Below are positions 41,801-52,158 of a stretch of DNA of 64,000 nt, piece by piece. Origin of the DNA: Lolium rigidum (taxonomy: Eukaryota; Streptophyta; Magnoliopsida; Poales; Poaceae); the NCBI RefSeq assembly GCF_022539505.1, contig NC_061511.1, forward strand, positions 32,374,620 through 32,438,619, given 5' to 3'. How positions within the stretch are numbered: the first letter of the stretch is position 1; each line of letters begins with the position of its first letter. The notes beneath the pieces are model-generated. The model made no database searches and was not told the DNA's origin. It was given only the letters and a program-made list of their open reading frames with translations. Position numbers and translations under genes: made by a program.

Positions 41801-42700
41801 GAAGCAATCAGCAGTAAAAACATACCAGCAATATTTTGAAGGAGCAGACCCCGCGTCCCCTTCTTCCGCAGCTGCTGCCAGCCTCATGCCTCTCTCTACC
41901 CAGCCCCGCCTGGTTCCATCTGCACCGAGTCCCAGGGCTCGTGTCACCCCCTACCCCTCCTGTTCGCTGGTGTGGCGCCGGTCGGTGCTGCTGCTCTCTC
42001 TCATCCTGTCCTCCACCACGACAACCCCAAGCACGAAGGCCGGCCCCTCATCTTCTCCTCTTCCCCACTGGGGCGGAGCCCCTCTTGCTCCCAGGCACGG
42101 TGGTCCCCAACCCCCGCCCATCTCATCCCCGCCATGACGAGCGCAGCCCCAAGTCGAGGCCCAGCCAAATCCCCTGGAAGTGGGATCACCAGGAGGTGCT
42201 AGTGGGACGTGGGATGCTCCCGGCGGCGGTTCCACTATGTGGTGTTCGTGCTCTAGCGGCGACGGGGAAGGAGGTCCGGTCTAGCTCGAGGTAGGGTGGG
42301 GAGATGTTGCGCCGACGGATCTCGGGGTGGGGGAGCAGGAGGATTGGGCGGGGTCGCCGGAGGTTCAGGTTGCCGCCGGCGTGGGAGACGGTGGAGGGTG
42401 GGGCGGCACGCCTGTGATGTGAATGGGGAACAATTGCACGGTGTGGATGGGGAGCGAGAAGGTGGGACGACGGCACATCGATGTCGAAGCTGTCGGAACG
42501 ACGCGTCTGATCGAGCACATCGGACGGACGAGAAACGAGTGCTCGGACGGACAAGTAGCACCCGAGCGCTTTTTAGCAATTGGGATGAATAAAAGATCAG
42601 CCCAGCTCGCGTGTCGATGGGTCACAGGCTACCACCATGCACAGCTTCCACGCAAGAAAGCAAAGGTGACTAGCAGGCTGCCACGTAACACATGCATGCA
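41801..42700 (-). other. GC-rich, start-like block
   Basis: Strongly GC-rich between 41850 and 42560 with Pro/Arg/Ser-rich frames on both strands and no domain. Read on the minus strand, it is followed by the AT-rich TAAGTTGCT array, the same order as at 4.5-8.2 kb on the plus strand. It could be a first exon and promoter of a non-coding or captured unit. Confidence 0.35.
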
Positions 42701-42982
42701 TCTTTACTTAGCTAAGGAGGACTCCTGAATGTGTTCATGAATAAAATCTAGTCCTAGTCATACTTAGCTTATACACTCATCCAATTAATTAGTAGCTAGT
42801 TATTTTTTCTCAAAAAAAGTTCATGAACACATGCCAACAATATCAATACATTAAACAAAATCTCAAACAGACAAAAACATATCTTATTTGCTTAATTTCA
42901 TTGGAAATAAAAGATTATGAGTTTACTAACAAAATTACAAAATATTAGTAACTCTGAAAATCAGGGTTATTACACGAACTAT

Positions 42983-43105
42983 AAGAGCGCGTAAGGTGAT
43001 GGAGGTCCAATTCGCAGATCACACGGCCATCCATGTGGGATAAACATATCCATCGCCACATCCTCCAACTGTATAGAGAGAAATATTTTTATTATTAAAA
43101 ACCTT
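42983..43105 (-). pseudogene. LINE ORF2 C-terminus
   Basis: On the minus strand, directly beyond the CACTA, the frame resumes VFNNKNISLYTV. After a deletion a second frame ends QLEDVAMDMFIPHGWPCDLR and a short tail with a stop near 42983. This is the C-terminal wording of grass LINE ORF2 proteins. Joined across the CACTA it continues LFLCRTDK from 46279 upward without frame loss. Confidence 0.7.
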
Positions 43106-43642
43106 CACTAGTAGAAAACATGTCTTTGGTCAGGCACCTTTGGTCCCGGGCGTGTCCTGGTCCGGGACCCAAGGCCTGCCCATCATGTCGCCCTGTAAAT
43201 GCTATAGCGTACAACACCAAAGGTCCCGGTTCGTTAGGACCCAATTGTCCCGGCTCATATCCCAAACCGGGACTAAAGGGTTTTGCAGCACGCGGCACCT
43301 GTGGTACCCCCTTTAGTCCCGGCGTGTATCCCAAACCGGTACTTAAAGTCAACCGCTTCGTTCCCGCGGAAGCCGATCGCGCGTTGCCATTACTGGCCGG
43401 CGTCGAAATCAAGCGTCGCGTGGAATCCGAGCTGCCGGCGTGGCCCGCAGCGGGAATTGATCACCGGTGGCTGGCCCTGTTCATCTTCATCTTCCACTGC
43501 TTTATATGCTCCACCATTCTTCACCATTGCCACACACTCTCTCCATCCTCCTCACCTCCACCATTTGCAAAAGCTCTCTCCCTCTTCATCGATAGAGCAC
43601 CTAGCGTGAGACCCGGCTCCTCCGACTCGGGTGTACCACCTC

Positions 43643-44273
43643 ATGGCCAAAGGGATGGCTTTCAAGGTCACGGTCGCGCTCCGTGCAAGAAGGGTGGAGA
43701 AGTGGATCCGCGGCGTGAAGAGGGACTTTCTCGATGCTAAAACGACCAAGTGCGTCGGCATGGACTGTGAGTTCACCGACCCTCGCACAGGTGATCAGCG
43801 CGCCGCCATCCTTCAACTCTCGGTGACATCCGAGACGTTGGTGTTCCAGATTTGTTATGCCGATGAAGTGCCACAAGTGCTCAAGGAGTTCTTGCAGGAC
43901 GGGAACATCAGATTCTGCGGCGCTGCTATCGGCAATGATGTGAAAATGATGCGCTCGTACATCATTCATATCACTTCTGCGTATGACCTCCAGAAGATAC
44001 TCCCGAACCCCACCAACAAGTCCACTTCTAGTCTATATGATTTGGCGAACAATACCATTGGGACAAACCTTGAGAAGATGAAGAACTACAGGAAGATGGA
44101 CGTCGCTGCGCAAGAAAAAAGAAGATGAGCTCATTTTTGGATGGGCCAATTTTCCATTGAGCTACGAGCAAGTGCACTATGCTGCTCTAGACGTTCGCCT
44201 AGGCTTCGAGATTGCCAGGAGGCATTGGATGCTAATTGACTACAATAGCCATGTTGATCGTCTCAATATTTAG
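43643..44273 (+). pseudogene. captured 3'-5' exonuclease (DEDDy/WRN-like), frameshifted
   Basis: From the ATG at 43643 the frame gives MAKGMAFKVTVALRARRVEK. Exonuclease motif I, VGMDCEFTDPRTG, has the Asp and Glu of the DEDD metal site. Motif II, CGAAIGNDVKMM, carries the second Asp. After a 1-nt shift in an A-rich run near 44112, motif III reads YEQVHYAALDVRLG (Tyr-x3-Asp type), ending with stop at 44271. Length is ~205 residues, short for WRN-like plant exonucleases but complete for the domain. These enzymes remove nucleotides from 3' ends. A TATA-like TTTATATGC lies near 43501. Because all three motifs survive, the capture may have been expressed until the single frameshift. Confidence 0.85.
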
Positions 44274-44499
44274 AGATGATGAGTAGATGGTGGTCTTCTA
44301 TATTTGTATGAGCTATGAATCGTTTCAATATATCGAATCTTTTATTGTTATCCAAATTCCCCACATTATTTGGCCATATTCTTGCGGGATACATTTTCTA
44401 GGGTGTCATACCTTTCATCCCTTCTTGCATATTAGTTTCATCATCGTTGTTCTCCTCTCCCAACGAGTCTATATGTTCTCGCGAATTATCTCATTGGGA

Positions 44500-45775
44500 C
44501 AAATATTATATGAATAATGCATATATTATTTGATAATAATAATAATAAATGAATAAAAACATAATTATTTCATATTCAAATCGCCCATAGTTTTTTAATA
44601 ACAAATCATATATTATTTGTCCGATTGCGGTTTACAGATTTCAAGATATTAATTATTTGGCCATACTATATGAATAATGCATATATTATTTCATAATAGT
44701 AATAAATGAATAAAAACATAATGATTTCATATTCAAATCACACACATTTTTTAATAATAAAGCATATATTATTTGTCCAATTCGGTTTATAAATATCAAG
44801 ATATTAATTATTTGGCCATATTATACGAATAATGCATATATTATTTGATAATAATAATAAATTAATAAAAAAATAATTATTTGATATTCAAATCATCCAC
44901 AGTTTTCTAATAATAAATCATATATTATTTGTCCAATTGCGGTTTACTGATTTCAAGATATTAATTATTTGGCCAAATTTTATCAATAATGGATATATTA
45001 GTTGATAATAATAATAATAAATGAATAAAAACATAATTATTTCATATTCAAATCACTCACATTTTTCTAATAATAAATCATATATTATTTGTCCAATTGC
45101 GGTTTACAAATTTCAAGATATTAATTATTTGGTCATATTATGTGAATAATGCATATATTATTTGATAATAATAATAATAATAAATGAATAAAAACATAAT
45201 GATTTCATATTCAAATCACCCACATTTTTCTAATAATAAAGCATATATTATTGTCCAATTGCGGTATATAGATTTCAATATATTAATTATTTCGACATAT
45301 TATATGAATAATGCATATATTATTTGATACTAATAATAATAAATGAATAAAAATATAACTATTTCATGTTCAAATCACCCACATTTTTCTAATAATAAAT
45401 CATATATTATTTGACCAATTGCGGTTTATAGATTTCAATATATTAATTATTTGGCAATATTATATGAATAATGCATATATTATTTGATAATAATAATAAA
45501 TGAATAAAAACATAATTATTTCATATTCAGATCACTCAAATTTTCTAATAATAAAGCATATATTATTTGTCCAATTTCGATTTATTGATTTCAAGATATT
45601 TAATATTTGGCCATATTATATGAATAATGCATATATTATTTGATAATAATAATAATAATAATAATAAAATGAATAAAAACATAATTATTTCATATTGAAA
45701 TCACTAACATTTTCTAATAATAAATCATATATTATTTGTCCAATTACGGTTTACAGATTATTTTTGGTTTGAAAA
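44500..45775. repeat. ~159-bp AT-rich tandem satellite, about eight copies
   Basis: The word GAATAATGCATATATTATTT recurs about every 159 bp (near 44512, 44671, 44829, 45146, 45304, 45467, 45624). Each unit holds a variable (TAA)n run and a conserved TCCAATTGCGGTTTA. The last unit is cut off just before the 5S-like segment. Confidence 0.92.
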
Positions 45776-45839
45776 AATACAGAAATGTGACACAATGGTA
45801 TAAGAGTTAATAGGATTGATATGGTAGTATTTACACCAA

Positions 45840-45950
45840 GGTACAATCACATTCGCGGGAGTGCAGCAGGAAAGAACCGAGGAGTTAAGCGTGCTCAGGG
45901 TAGAGTAGTGTGCGGATGGGTGACCGAGCGAGAACTGATGACCAAGTCTA
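45840..45950 (+). ncRNA. 5S rRNA-derived segment with conserved internal promoter
   Basis: The sequence follows the plant 5S rRNA order: GGTACAATCA at the start, then GAGTTAAGCGTGCTC (A box), AGAGTAGT (intermediate element) and an exact GGATGGGTGACC (C box, 45914-45925). The distance from AGTTAAGC to GGATGGG is 31 nt, as I recall for plant 5S genes. The 5' third is diverged and no T-run terminator follows, so it is not a working 5S gene. It may be a 5S-headed SINE remnant or a recruited promoter inside the CACTA. Confidence 0.7.
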
Positions 45951-46278
45951 CAATTTGAATACAGATTAAGTGTAATTAGTATTAAAAATGATCCAAGTGA
46001 GAGAGTAACAAGTCAAATAAAAAGAAAAAAAGAGAAAAGGAAAATGAAAAACAAAGTTATTGAAAATAATATTTAATCACGGTTGGGATTACGGGCTGGG
46101 ACTAAAGGTTCTCCAGCCCAAACCCTATATCGCGGACACGTGGAGGACCATTTATCCCGGCTGGTAACGGAGCCGGGACTAAAGGCTTCGCCTTTATTCC
46201 CGCATGTATATTCCCGGTTGGCAAACCGGGAGTAGAGCCCGTTACGGGCCGCGACTGAATGCCCTGTCTCCACTAGTG

Positions 46279-46840
46279 CTTGTCAGTTCTACATAGAAAT
46301 AGCTACAAAAAAACAGCAATCGCTCCACCCTTATAAGTAGTTTAAACCTAGGATCCACATCATTGAGCTAATTGCCGAAAATATTCGCACCGCTTCGTGT
46401 TGGTTGTAAGGTAGAACCTATCTGTATGGCTGACCATATAGATCTAGCGAATCTGCATTGGAAGAATAAGCTTTTTATAGTTCTATCATGATGACAGAAC
46501 ACACCTGCTTTACTTCCATGTCAATTGTGTGTTTTGCAAGGTTATGTCTAGTAAGAATTACCGCTCGACGAAGATACCAGGCGAAGATCTTGGTTTTGAG
46601 TGGGGTCTTCATCTTCTAAATTTTCTCATTATTATCAATTGGCACCTCTAGTTGGATCGATTAAAGCTTTGTACATATAGAATCAACCGAGAAGTTTTCA
46701 CTCTCATGTAGATTCCATCAAGAGCCTACTTGCGAGAAGCCACACTGTGTATTGATGGACTCAGATTGGGAATTAAAGTTCCCTCTTATCTCGGTACGGG
46801 TCCTACCTCGTATTGAAGCTTTGTTGAACCATGCCCCTAT
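46279..46840 (-). pseudogene. LINE ORF2 zf-RVT region
   Basis: On the minus strand the blocks MYKALIDPTRGAN, KTPLKTKIFAWYLRRAVILT, VFCHHDRTIKSLFFQCRFAR and VDPRFKLLIRV occur in order, in shifting frames. This is the zinc-binding region after the reverse transcriptase of grass LINEs. It ends at the CACTA insertion point (CRTDK). Confidence 0.8.
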
Positions 46841-46849
46841 TTAAATTTC

Positions 46850-48940
46850 AACCGGGGCACCATCTCCTCCACGTAGACGTCCGTTCAAAATTGAACTTGG
46901 ATGGTTACAATGGTAAGGTTTCTCGGATATGATTAAGTATATATGGGACAAACCAGTTGTTGGGAACACTCCAATCCAAAGGTGGAATAATAAGAAACGC
47001 TCGATGCATAGATACCTTGGAGGATGGTCTAAGCACATGACTGGGAAACTAAATAAGGATAAACTCAGCCTATCATCAAAAATAGATGATCTAGAGGCAC
47101 TCGCCGATGTACAACAATTGACCACGCACGAGATTGAACTTAAAAGTCATTTCAATGCAGTTAGCTGGTCTACTAAGGGAGGAGGAACTCAAATGGTACC
47201 AAATATTCAAAGCCCAAATTTTGCTACAAGAAGATTCAAATACGAGATACTTTCATAGTGTACCAATGGAAGACACAAAAAGAAACTCATCCATTCTCTA
47301 ATCCAGGAAGAGGGCATGACTGAAGGTTATGAGCAGCTAAAGTCCTATATTACATCGTATTATAAAGGTCTGTCTGGCGCCTCTGAGGAATCTGATATAT
47401 CTATGGACGAGTCTAGAATTGATGATATACCTCAAGTGTCTCCACAAGAAAATGCGCTTCTGACTTCTCCCTATTCCGAGGAAGAGATAATGAAAGCGGT
47501 TTTCCAAATAGAACACAATAATGCGCCAGGACCGGATGGCTTCCCAGCTGAATTCTATCAAAACTTCTGGGATATAATTAAGGTAGATTTACTGGAACTC
47601 TTTAGTGAAATTCATAAGGGAAAACTTGATCTGTTTTGTATCAATATTGGTGCAATCATTCTCTTACCAAAAGTGATTGATGTGGAACGGATTCAACAAT
47701 ACAGACCAATTTGTCTCCTACATGTTTTCTTTAAGATATTTACCAAAGTATAGCGACTATTAGACTTAATTCAGTGGCTGATCATGTGGTGCTTCCATCT
47801 CAGACTGCTTTTATGCAAGGTAGATACATCATACATGGTGTTGTCACTTTGCATGAAATAATTCATGAGATGCACCGTACAAATTTGAATGGAGTAATAC
47901 TCAAAAACAACTTTGAGAAACCCTATATAAAGTTAAATGGTCTTTTCTTCAGCAGACACTCGGGATGAATGGTTTTTTCGAAGAGTGGCGCGCTGTGATT
48001 AATAACTTTGTTTTTGAAGGAAGTGTTTCCATCAAGGTTAATGACGACATTGGTAGATGCTTCTAGACAAAAAAAAGTTTGAGGCAAGGCGATCCCCTAT
48101 CCTCAATGTTATTTAACATTGTGGCGGATATGCTTCCTATGATAATTGAGCGGGCTAAAGTTGATGGCCAGGTTAAAGGTATGGTTCCTCATTTAGTGGA
48201 TGGAGACTTATCTATCCTGCAATATGCCAACGATATAATTTTATGTATGGATCATGACTTGGACAAAGCAAGGAATCTGAAGTTAATTCTTTCAGCTTTT
48301 GAGCAATTTTCAGATCTCAAGATAAATTTCCATAAAAGTGAATTGTTCTGTTTCGGTGAGGCCAAAGTAGATGCCAACCTATATGACGAGCTTTTCGGAT
48401 GTGGGCTTGGGAGTTTTCCAATTAGCTATATGGGCATTCCGATTCATTATGGGAGGCTAACGTTGGCCGAATTGAAATCTGTGGAGGAAAGACTTCAGAA
48501 ACGCCTAAGTAGTTGGAAAGGCAAATTATTATCCCTTGAAGGAAGACTAGTTATCAAAAAATTAGTACTGAAAAATATGGTAATGTATATGATATCTTTC
48601 TTCCAGTTGCCCAAAGAATTCTTACATAGATTGGATTATTTCCGATCAAGATTTTTTGGCAAGGGGATAATGAGAGGAAAAAAATATCGGTTAAACAAAT
48701 AGAGTGTTGTTTGCCGTCCAAAGGATCAAGGTGGACTAGGAGTTCATGATCTTGAAGTTAAAAACAGGACCTTGCTAGGAAAATGGCTGGCCAGGTTGTT
48801 AACTGAGGATGGTCGATGGCAACAACTTTTGCAGAAAAAGTATGTGGGCTCAAAAGCAATATCTCGGGTTATATGGAAACCTGGAGATTCTGACTTTTGG
48901 GATGGCATTATGGCAACTCAAAACAACTTTTTCCCATTCG
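46850..48940 (+). pseudogene. LINE ORF2 reverse transcriptase, inverted part
   Basis: Plus-strand blocks in order: WDKPVVGNTPIQRWNNKKR, APGPDGFPAEFYQNFWD, SQTAFMQGRYIIHGVV, a damaged FEKPY (FEKAYD expected), SLRQGDPLSSMLFNIVADML, YANDIILCMD, and the thumb region LKINFHKSELFCFG. Frames change at least four times (for example near 47750 and 48060). The catalytic motif is YAND instead of YADD, so the enzyme is dead. After PFG at 48938 the sequence switches to CACTA-like repeats. It is the same lineage as the fragment at 10.2 kb. Confidence 0.85.
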
Positions 48941-49465
48941 GTTGCGCACGTGGGATGGTGCGCCATAGAAAATACACATTTCTGTGGCGCACATGAGTTC
49001 CATACGCCATAGAAGTTATTTTTGCTTCCCACGAACCTTCACCCCCTGGATCGCCTTTTTTAGCTCTGTAATATACAAAAGAAATAGAAAGAAATTTTAA
49101 AAAATAAAATCCTTCGAGGTGCCCATCTATTATGTCTTCTAGTACCACTGAAAATTAACGAACATGAATTTCATTTTTTTTTGCAAAATTTCATTGCAAA
49201 ATCATCATAATGGATTTGTGGTTGCATATGAACTCGAAAAAATGCACAATATATCAAAATGACCGGGAGAAAATTCTACATCCGAATTCATCAAGCCTTG
49301 TCCGGTTAGACAATTTTTAGAATTGCCAAATTCGAAAAGAGTAAAAAGTTACGGCGAAGTCAATATTTTTTCCTGCAAACTAGAAAATTCGAAAAAAATA
49401 TTCTGTGGCGCATGGAGCTGCCCATGCGCCACAGAATGTTACTTGAAAATTTGAATTTTCTGGCG
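48940..49465. mobile_element. CACTA-type subterminal remnant
   Basis: The words GTGCGCCATAGAAAAT, TTTCTGTGGCGCACATG and TTCTGTGGCGCATGG occur in both orientations, a pattern seen at grass CACTA subterminal regions. Neither CACTA terminus is present. The rest of the stretch is AT-rich and noncoding. Confidence 0.5.
49400..49437. repeat. perfect inverted repeat (16-bp arms, 6-nt loop)
   Basis: ATTCTGTGGCGCATGG, the loop AGCTGC, then the exact reverse complement. It would form a very stable hairpin. Confidence 0.95.
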
Positions 49466-49469
49466 CCCA

Positions 49470-49767
49470 CTTCTCCACTTCTCCTCCACTTTTCCACTTC
49501 TCCTCCTCTCCTCCACTTCTCCACTTCTCCTCCCTCCTCTCCACCTGGCGACCTCCTCCGACGACCTCCTCCTCCAGCGACCTACTCCGGCGATCTCCTC
49601 CGGCGACCACCACCACCACGACCTCCTCCACCACCACCACCTTCTCCTCCTCCTCCGGCGACCACCACCACCTCCTCCTCCTCCACCACCACCTCCTCCT
49701 CCTCCTCCTCCACCACCACCTCCTCCTCCACCACCACCACCACCTCCTCCTCCTCCACCACCACCAC
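49470..49767. repeat. (CCT/CCA)n pyrimidine-rich low-complexity tract
   Basis: Runs of CTCCACTT, CCTCCT and CCACCA in a strongly strand-biased C-rich tract. The poly-Gly, poly-Val and poly-Arg frames on the minus strand are products of this repeat. Confidence 0.97.
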
Positions 49768-50433
49768 TGATGACCCACAAGTATAGGGGTGTATCGTAGT
49801 ACTTTCGATAAATAAGAGTGTCGAACCCAACGAGGAGCAGAAGGTGTTGACAAGCAGTTTCGATGAAGGATTCACTGTAAATGCTCACAGACAAGTTTTC
49901 AGGAGGGTTTGATATAGCAGATAAATAAAATACAAGTAAGTAAAATGCGAGAATAATAATTGCAGCAAGTGGCCCAATTCTTTTTAGCACAAAGGACAAG
50001 CCGGTTTGTTTACTTATGTTGACCAAACGTTCTTGAGGACACACGGAAATTTAGTCTAGTGCTTTCGCTTCATATAATTGATTAATCTTCATTGTTTTGA
50101 TAAGTGTTGTGTGGGTGAACCTATGCTAATGCACCGCCCTTCCTAGCACTAATACATACTTGTGATTAAACCCCTTGCAAGCATCCGCAAATACAAGAAA
50201 GTAATTAAGATAAATCTAACCACAACCTTAAACTATGAGATCCTGCTATCCCTCATGAATCGATATACCAACGGGGTTCGAGTTGCTCGTCACTCCGGCA
50301 ACCCCACAATTAGCAAACGAATACAAGATGCATTCCCCTAGGCCCATAAAGGTGAAGTATCATGTAGTCGACGTTCACATGACACCACTAGAAGAATAAC
50401 ACCACAACTTAAATATCAAACCATTAAATATTA
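49768..50433 (-). repeat. gypsy 3' LTR, distal part
   Basis: Plus-strand wording TGATGACCCACAAGTATAGG at the very end of the LTR. It continues to the 9-bp target site TAAATATTA (50425-50433) of the Mutator-like element. Confidence 0.92.
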
Positions 50434-50704
50434 GGGATTTCTATTTTCGTGCCCCTGGTTCGTTAGTTGTACTCAGTTTTCCCCAGTCCCTTAGTTTTTC
50501 CTCAGTTTTCCCCTCCTCTAGTTTGAAACACGCACAAGTGCTGGAACGGCCGGTAGCCGTCGGGTCGGAGGCCTTGACCGTTAGTCCGACCGGGTGGGGC
50601 CGCACAGGGCAGCTCCTCCCCGACCGTCTCGTGCCGACGGGTAGGGTCGGGAGACACGTCGGAGCAGCCATCCATCTATCGCCGACGTGTGGGCCATTTT
50701 ATTT

Positions 50705-51245
50705 CATGATTTTATACGCGGTGCTGCCAATGACAAATGGGGCCGCTCTATAGGGCTGCCGCAGCCAATGACCAAGTGGGGTCGTCTATTTTTCAGGAAA
50801 AGACATATATTGCCGCTCCGTGGGCTGCCGCAGCCAATGACCAGTGGGGTCGTCTATTTATTTAGAGAAACTCATATATTGCCGCTCTGTGGGGCCTCCG
50901 CAGCCAATGACCAGTGGGGTCGTCTATTTTTCAGGAAAAGATAGACATATATTGCCGCTCTGTGGGGCTGCCGCAGCCAATGACAAGTGGGGTCGTCTAT
51001 TTATTTAGAGAAAATCATATATTGCCGCTCTGTGGGGCCTCCGCAGCCAATGACCAGTGGGGTCGTCTATTTTTCAGGAAAAGACACATATTGTCGCTCT
51101 GTGTGGCTGCCGCAGCCAATGACCAGTGGGATCGTCTACTTATTTAGAGAGAAAAAATCATATATTGCCGCTCTGTGGGGCCTGCGCAGCCAATGACCAA
51201 GTGGGTCGTCTATTTTTCGAGAAAACTCACATATTGCCGCTCCGA
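50705..51245 (+). repeat. 66-79-bp tandem array, about eight copies
   Basis: Each unit has GCCGCAGCCAATGACCAGTG, GGGTCGTCTATTT, a variable TTCAGGAAAAGACATA or TTTAGAGAAACTCATA, and TATTGCCGCTCTGTG. Copies alternate between two middle variants. It lies just inside the left TIR. Confidence 0.93.
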
Positions 51246-51640
51246 TATATGTCTTTAGAGAATATCATAGAGAGAAGCAACAAGTTCGCTAATTAATTAT
51301 TCTTAAGCTAGACCGGAGAACCGCCGGCAGCTCGTTCCCCACCGTCGGACGGAGCAGCCATCGCCGGCGCCTCGTCGCGCCGCCGGCTCCGTCCCCCGGC
51401 GGCGTCGGACGAACCGCGGCGCTGCACGTCAACCACGGCTCCAAGCACTTGTTTCGTCCGCACGCATTGTACCCACCGCAGAAAGTCCGCCGCAAGCGCA
51501 TCCGCCGCCCACGACGACCGGGATTTGTTCCGCGCACCAATTGGTATAGCTTTGTAAGACCTCCGCTTCTGCCTCCCCCGCCCCCTAATCGATTCGGTTC
51601 CCGTAATTTATTGGAGTTTGCAGGTATGAAATAGTCCTCA

Positions 51641-52158
51641 ATGTCTGGTTGTAGCGGGTACACCGGCGAGGGTGGGGATTCGATCATGTCGTGGCCACGT
51701 TCTACTTCTCCTACCTCCTCGGAAGTGCAGGTATGTAGCTTATGCTCTCTGTACTACCGTTGAATTTGAAGTTCCGCCCTGGCCTGTTGGAGTGATTTCA
51801 GTTGTTCTTTTTTCCACTATTGTTACAGTTAGCCAGGCAAGCCGATGATCCATGGTACATTTCATACCAAGATGAATCAACCCAGTGGTGTAGCCAGAGG
51901 ATGGATTTGGAGGAGAAGGTGGCCAATTTAGGTGATGAATTGGCCCGTAAAAACCTGATGATATTCGAGCTGAAGCGTATTGTGGAGGAAGAAAAGAAGA
52001 ATTCAGAGCTTATTCGCAAGGAGAAGTTGAGAGTTGAGACAGATCTTGCCGTATTTGATCAAGTGGTAGAAAATCTAGAACATGAACTTAAAGTGATGGG
52101 AGAGGAGAAAAGTAGATTCATCTCGTGCAGCTTTATTAGGTGTCATCTCTCGTCCTAG
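51641..52158 (+). CDS. MULE-borne coiled-coil protein, function unknown
   Basis: Two exons: 51641-51730 (30 codons, ends CAG/GTATGT) and 51829-52158 (TGTTACAG/TTAGCC). They join in phase 0 to 139 residues. It begins MSGCSGYTGEGGDSIMSWPR, followed by a conserved-looking DDPWYISYQDESTQWCSQRM. A ~75-residue heptad-rich helix follows (EEKVANLGDELARKNLMIFE, continuing to KVMGEEKSRF). Just past it, another frame reads LVLALMWFW before a stop, so the ancestor probably ended in a hydrophobic tail anchor and this copy carries small terminal frameshifts. It converges on the transposase, the position of mudrB in MuDR, but shows no similarity I can recognise to MURB. An upstream 5' UTR exon may end at CAG/GTATGA (51623). 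Confidence 0.6.

Larger units (their letters stand above)
43106..46278. mobile_element. non-autonomous CACTA transposon with captured exonuclease gene, 3173 bp
   Basis: It begins CACTAGTAGAAAACATG and ends CTCCACTAGTG, with 3-bp target duplication CTT (43103-43105 and 46279-46281). Subterminal repeats GGTCCCGG, AAACCGGGACTAAAGG and CCGGGACTAAAGG occur at both ends, as in Triticeae CACTA families. Inside are a captured 3'-5' exonuclease gene, a ~159-bp satellite and a 5S-like segment. No transposase is present. Confidence 0.95.
42800..48940 (-). mobile_element. L1-type LINE with 5' inversion, split by a CACTA
   Basis: The 3' part is on the minus strand (46279-46840, continuing at 42960-43105 beyond the CACTA). 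The upstream part (46850-48940) is inverted on the plus strand. At the junction near 46845 the 5'-most ends of both parts meet, as twin priming predicts. The outer left boundary in the 3' UTR is approximate, and no poly(A) or target duplication was found. Many stops and frameshifts mark it as old. Confidence 0.75.

Noticed and set aside
43120..43740. 206-residue frame at the CACTA left end
   Set aside because: The N-terminal half is translation of the subterminal repeats. The real coding part is the exonuclease in another frame from 43643.
45840..45950. A functional 5S rRNA gene
   Set aside because: The 5' third is diverged, there is no T-run terminator and it is not in a 5S array.
49439..50044. 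Poly-Gly, poly-Val and poly-Trp frames
   Set aside because: Translation of the (CCT/CCA)n tract running into an LTR; no independent coding signal.
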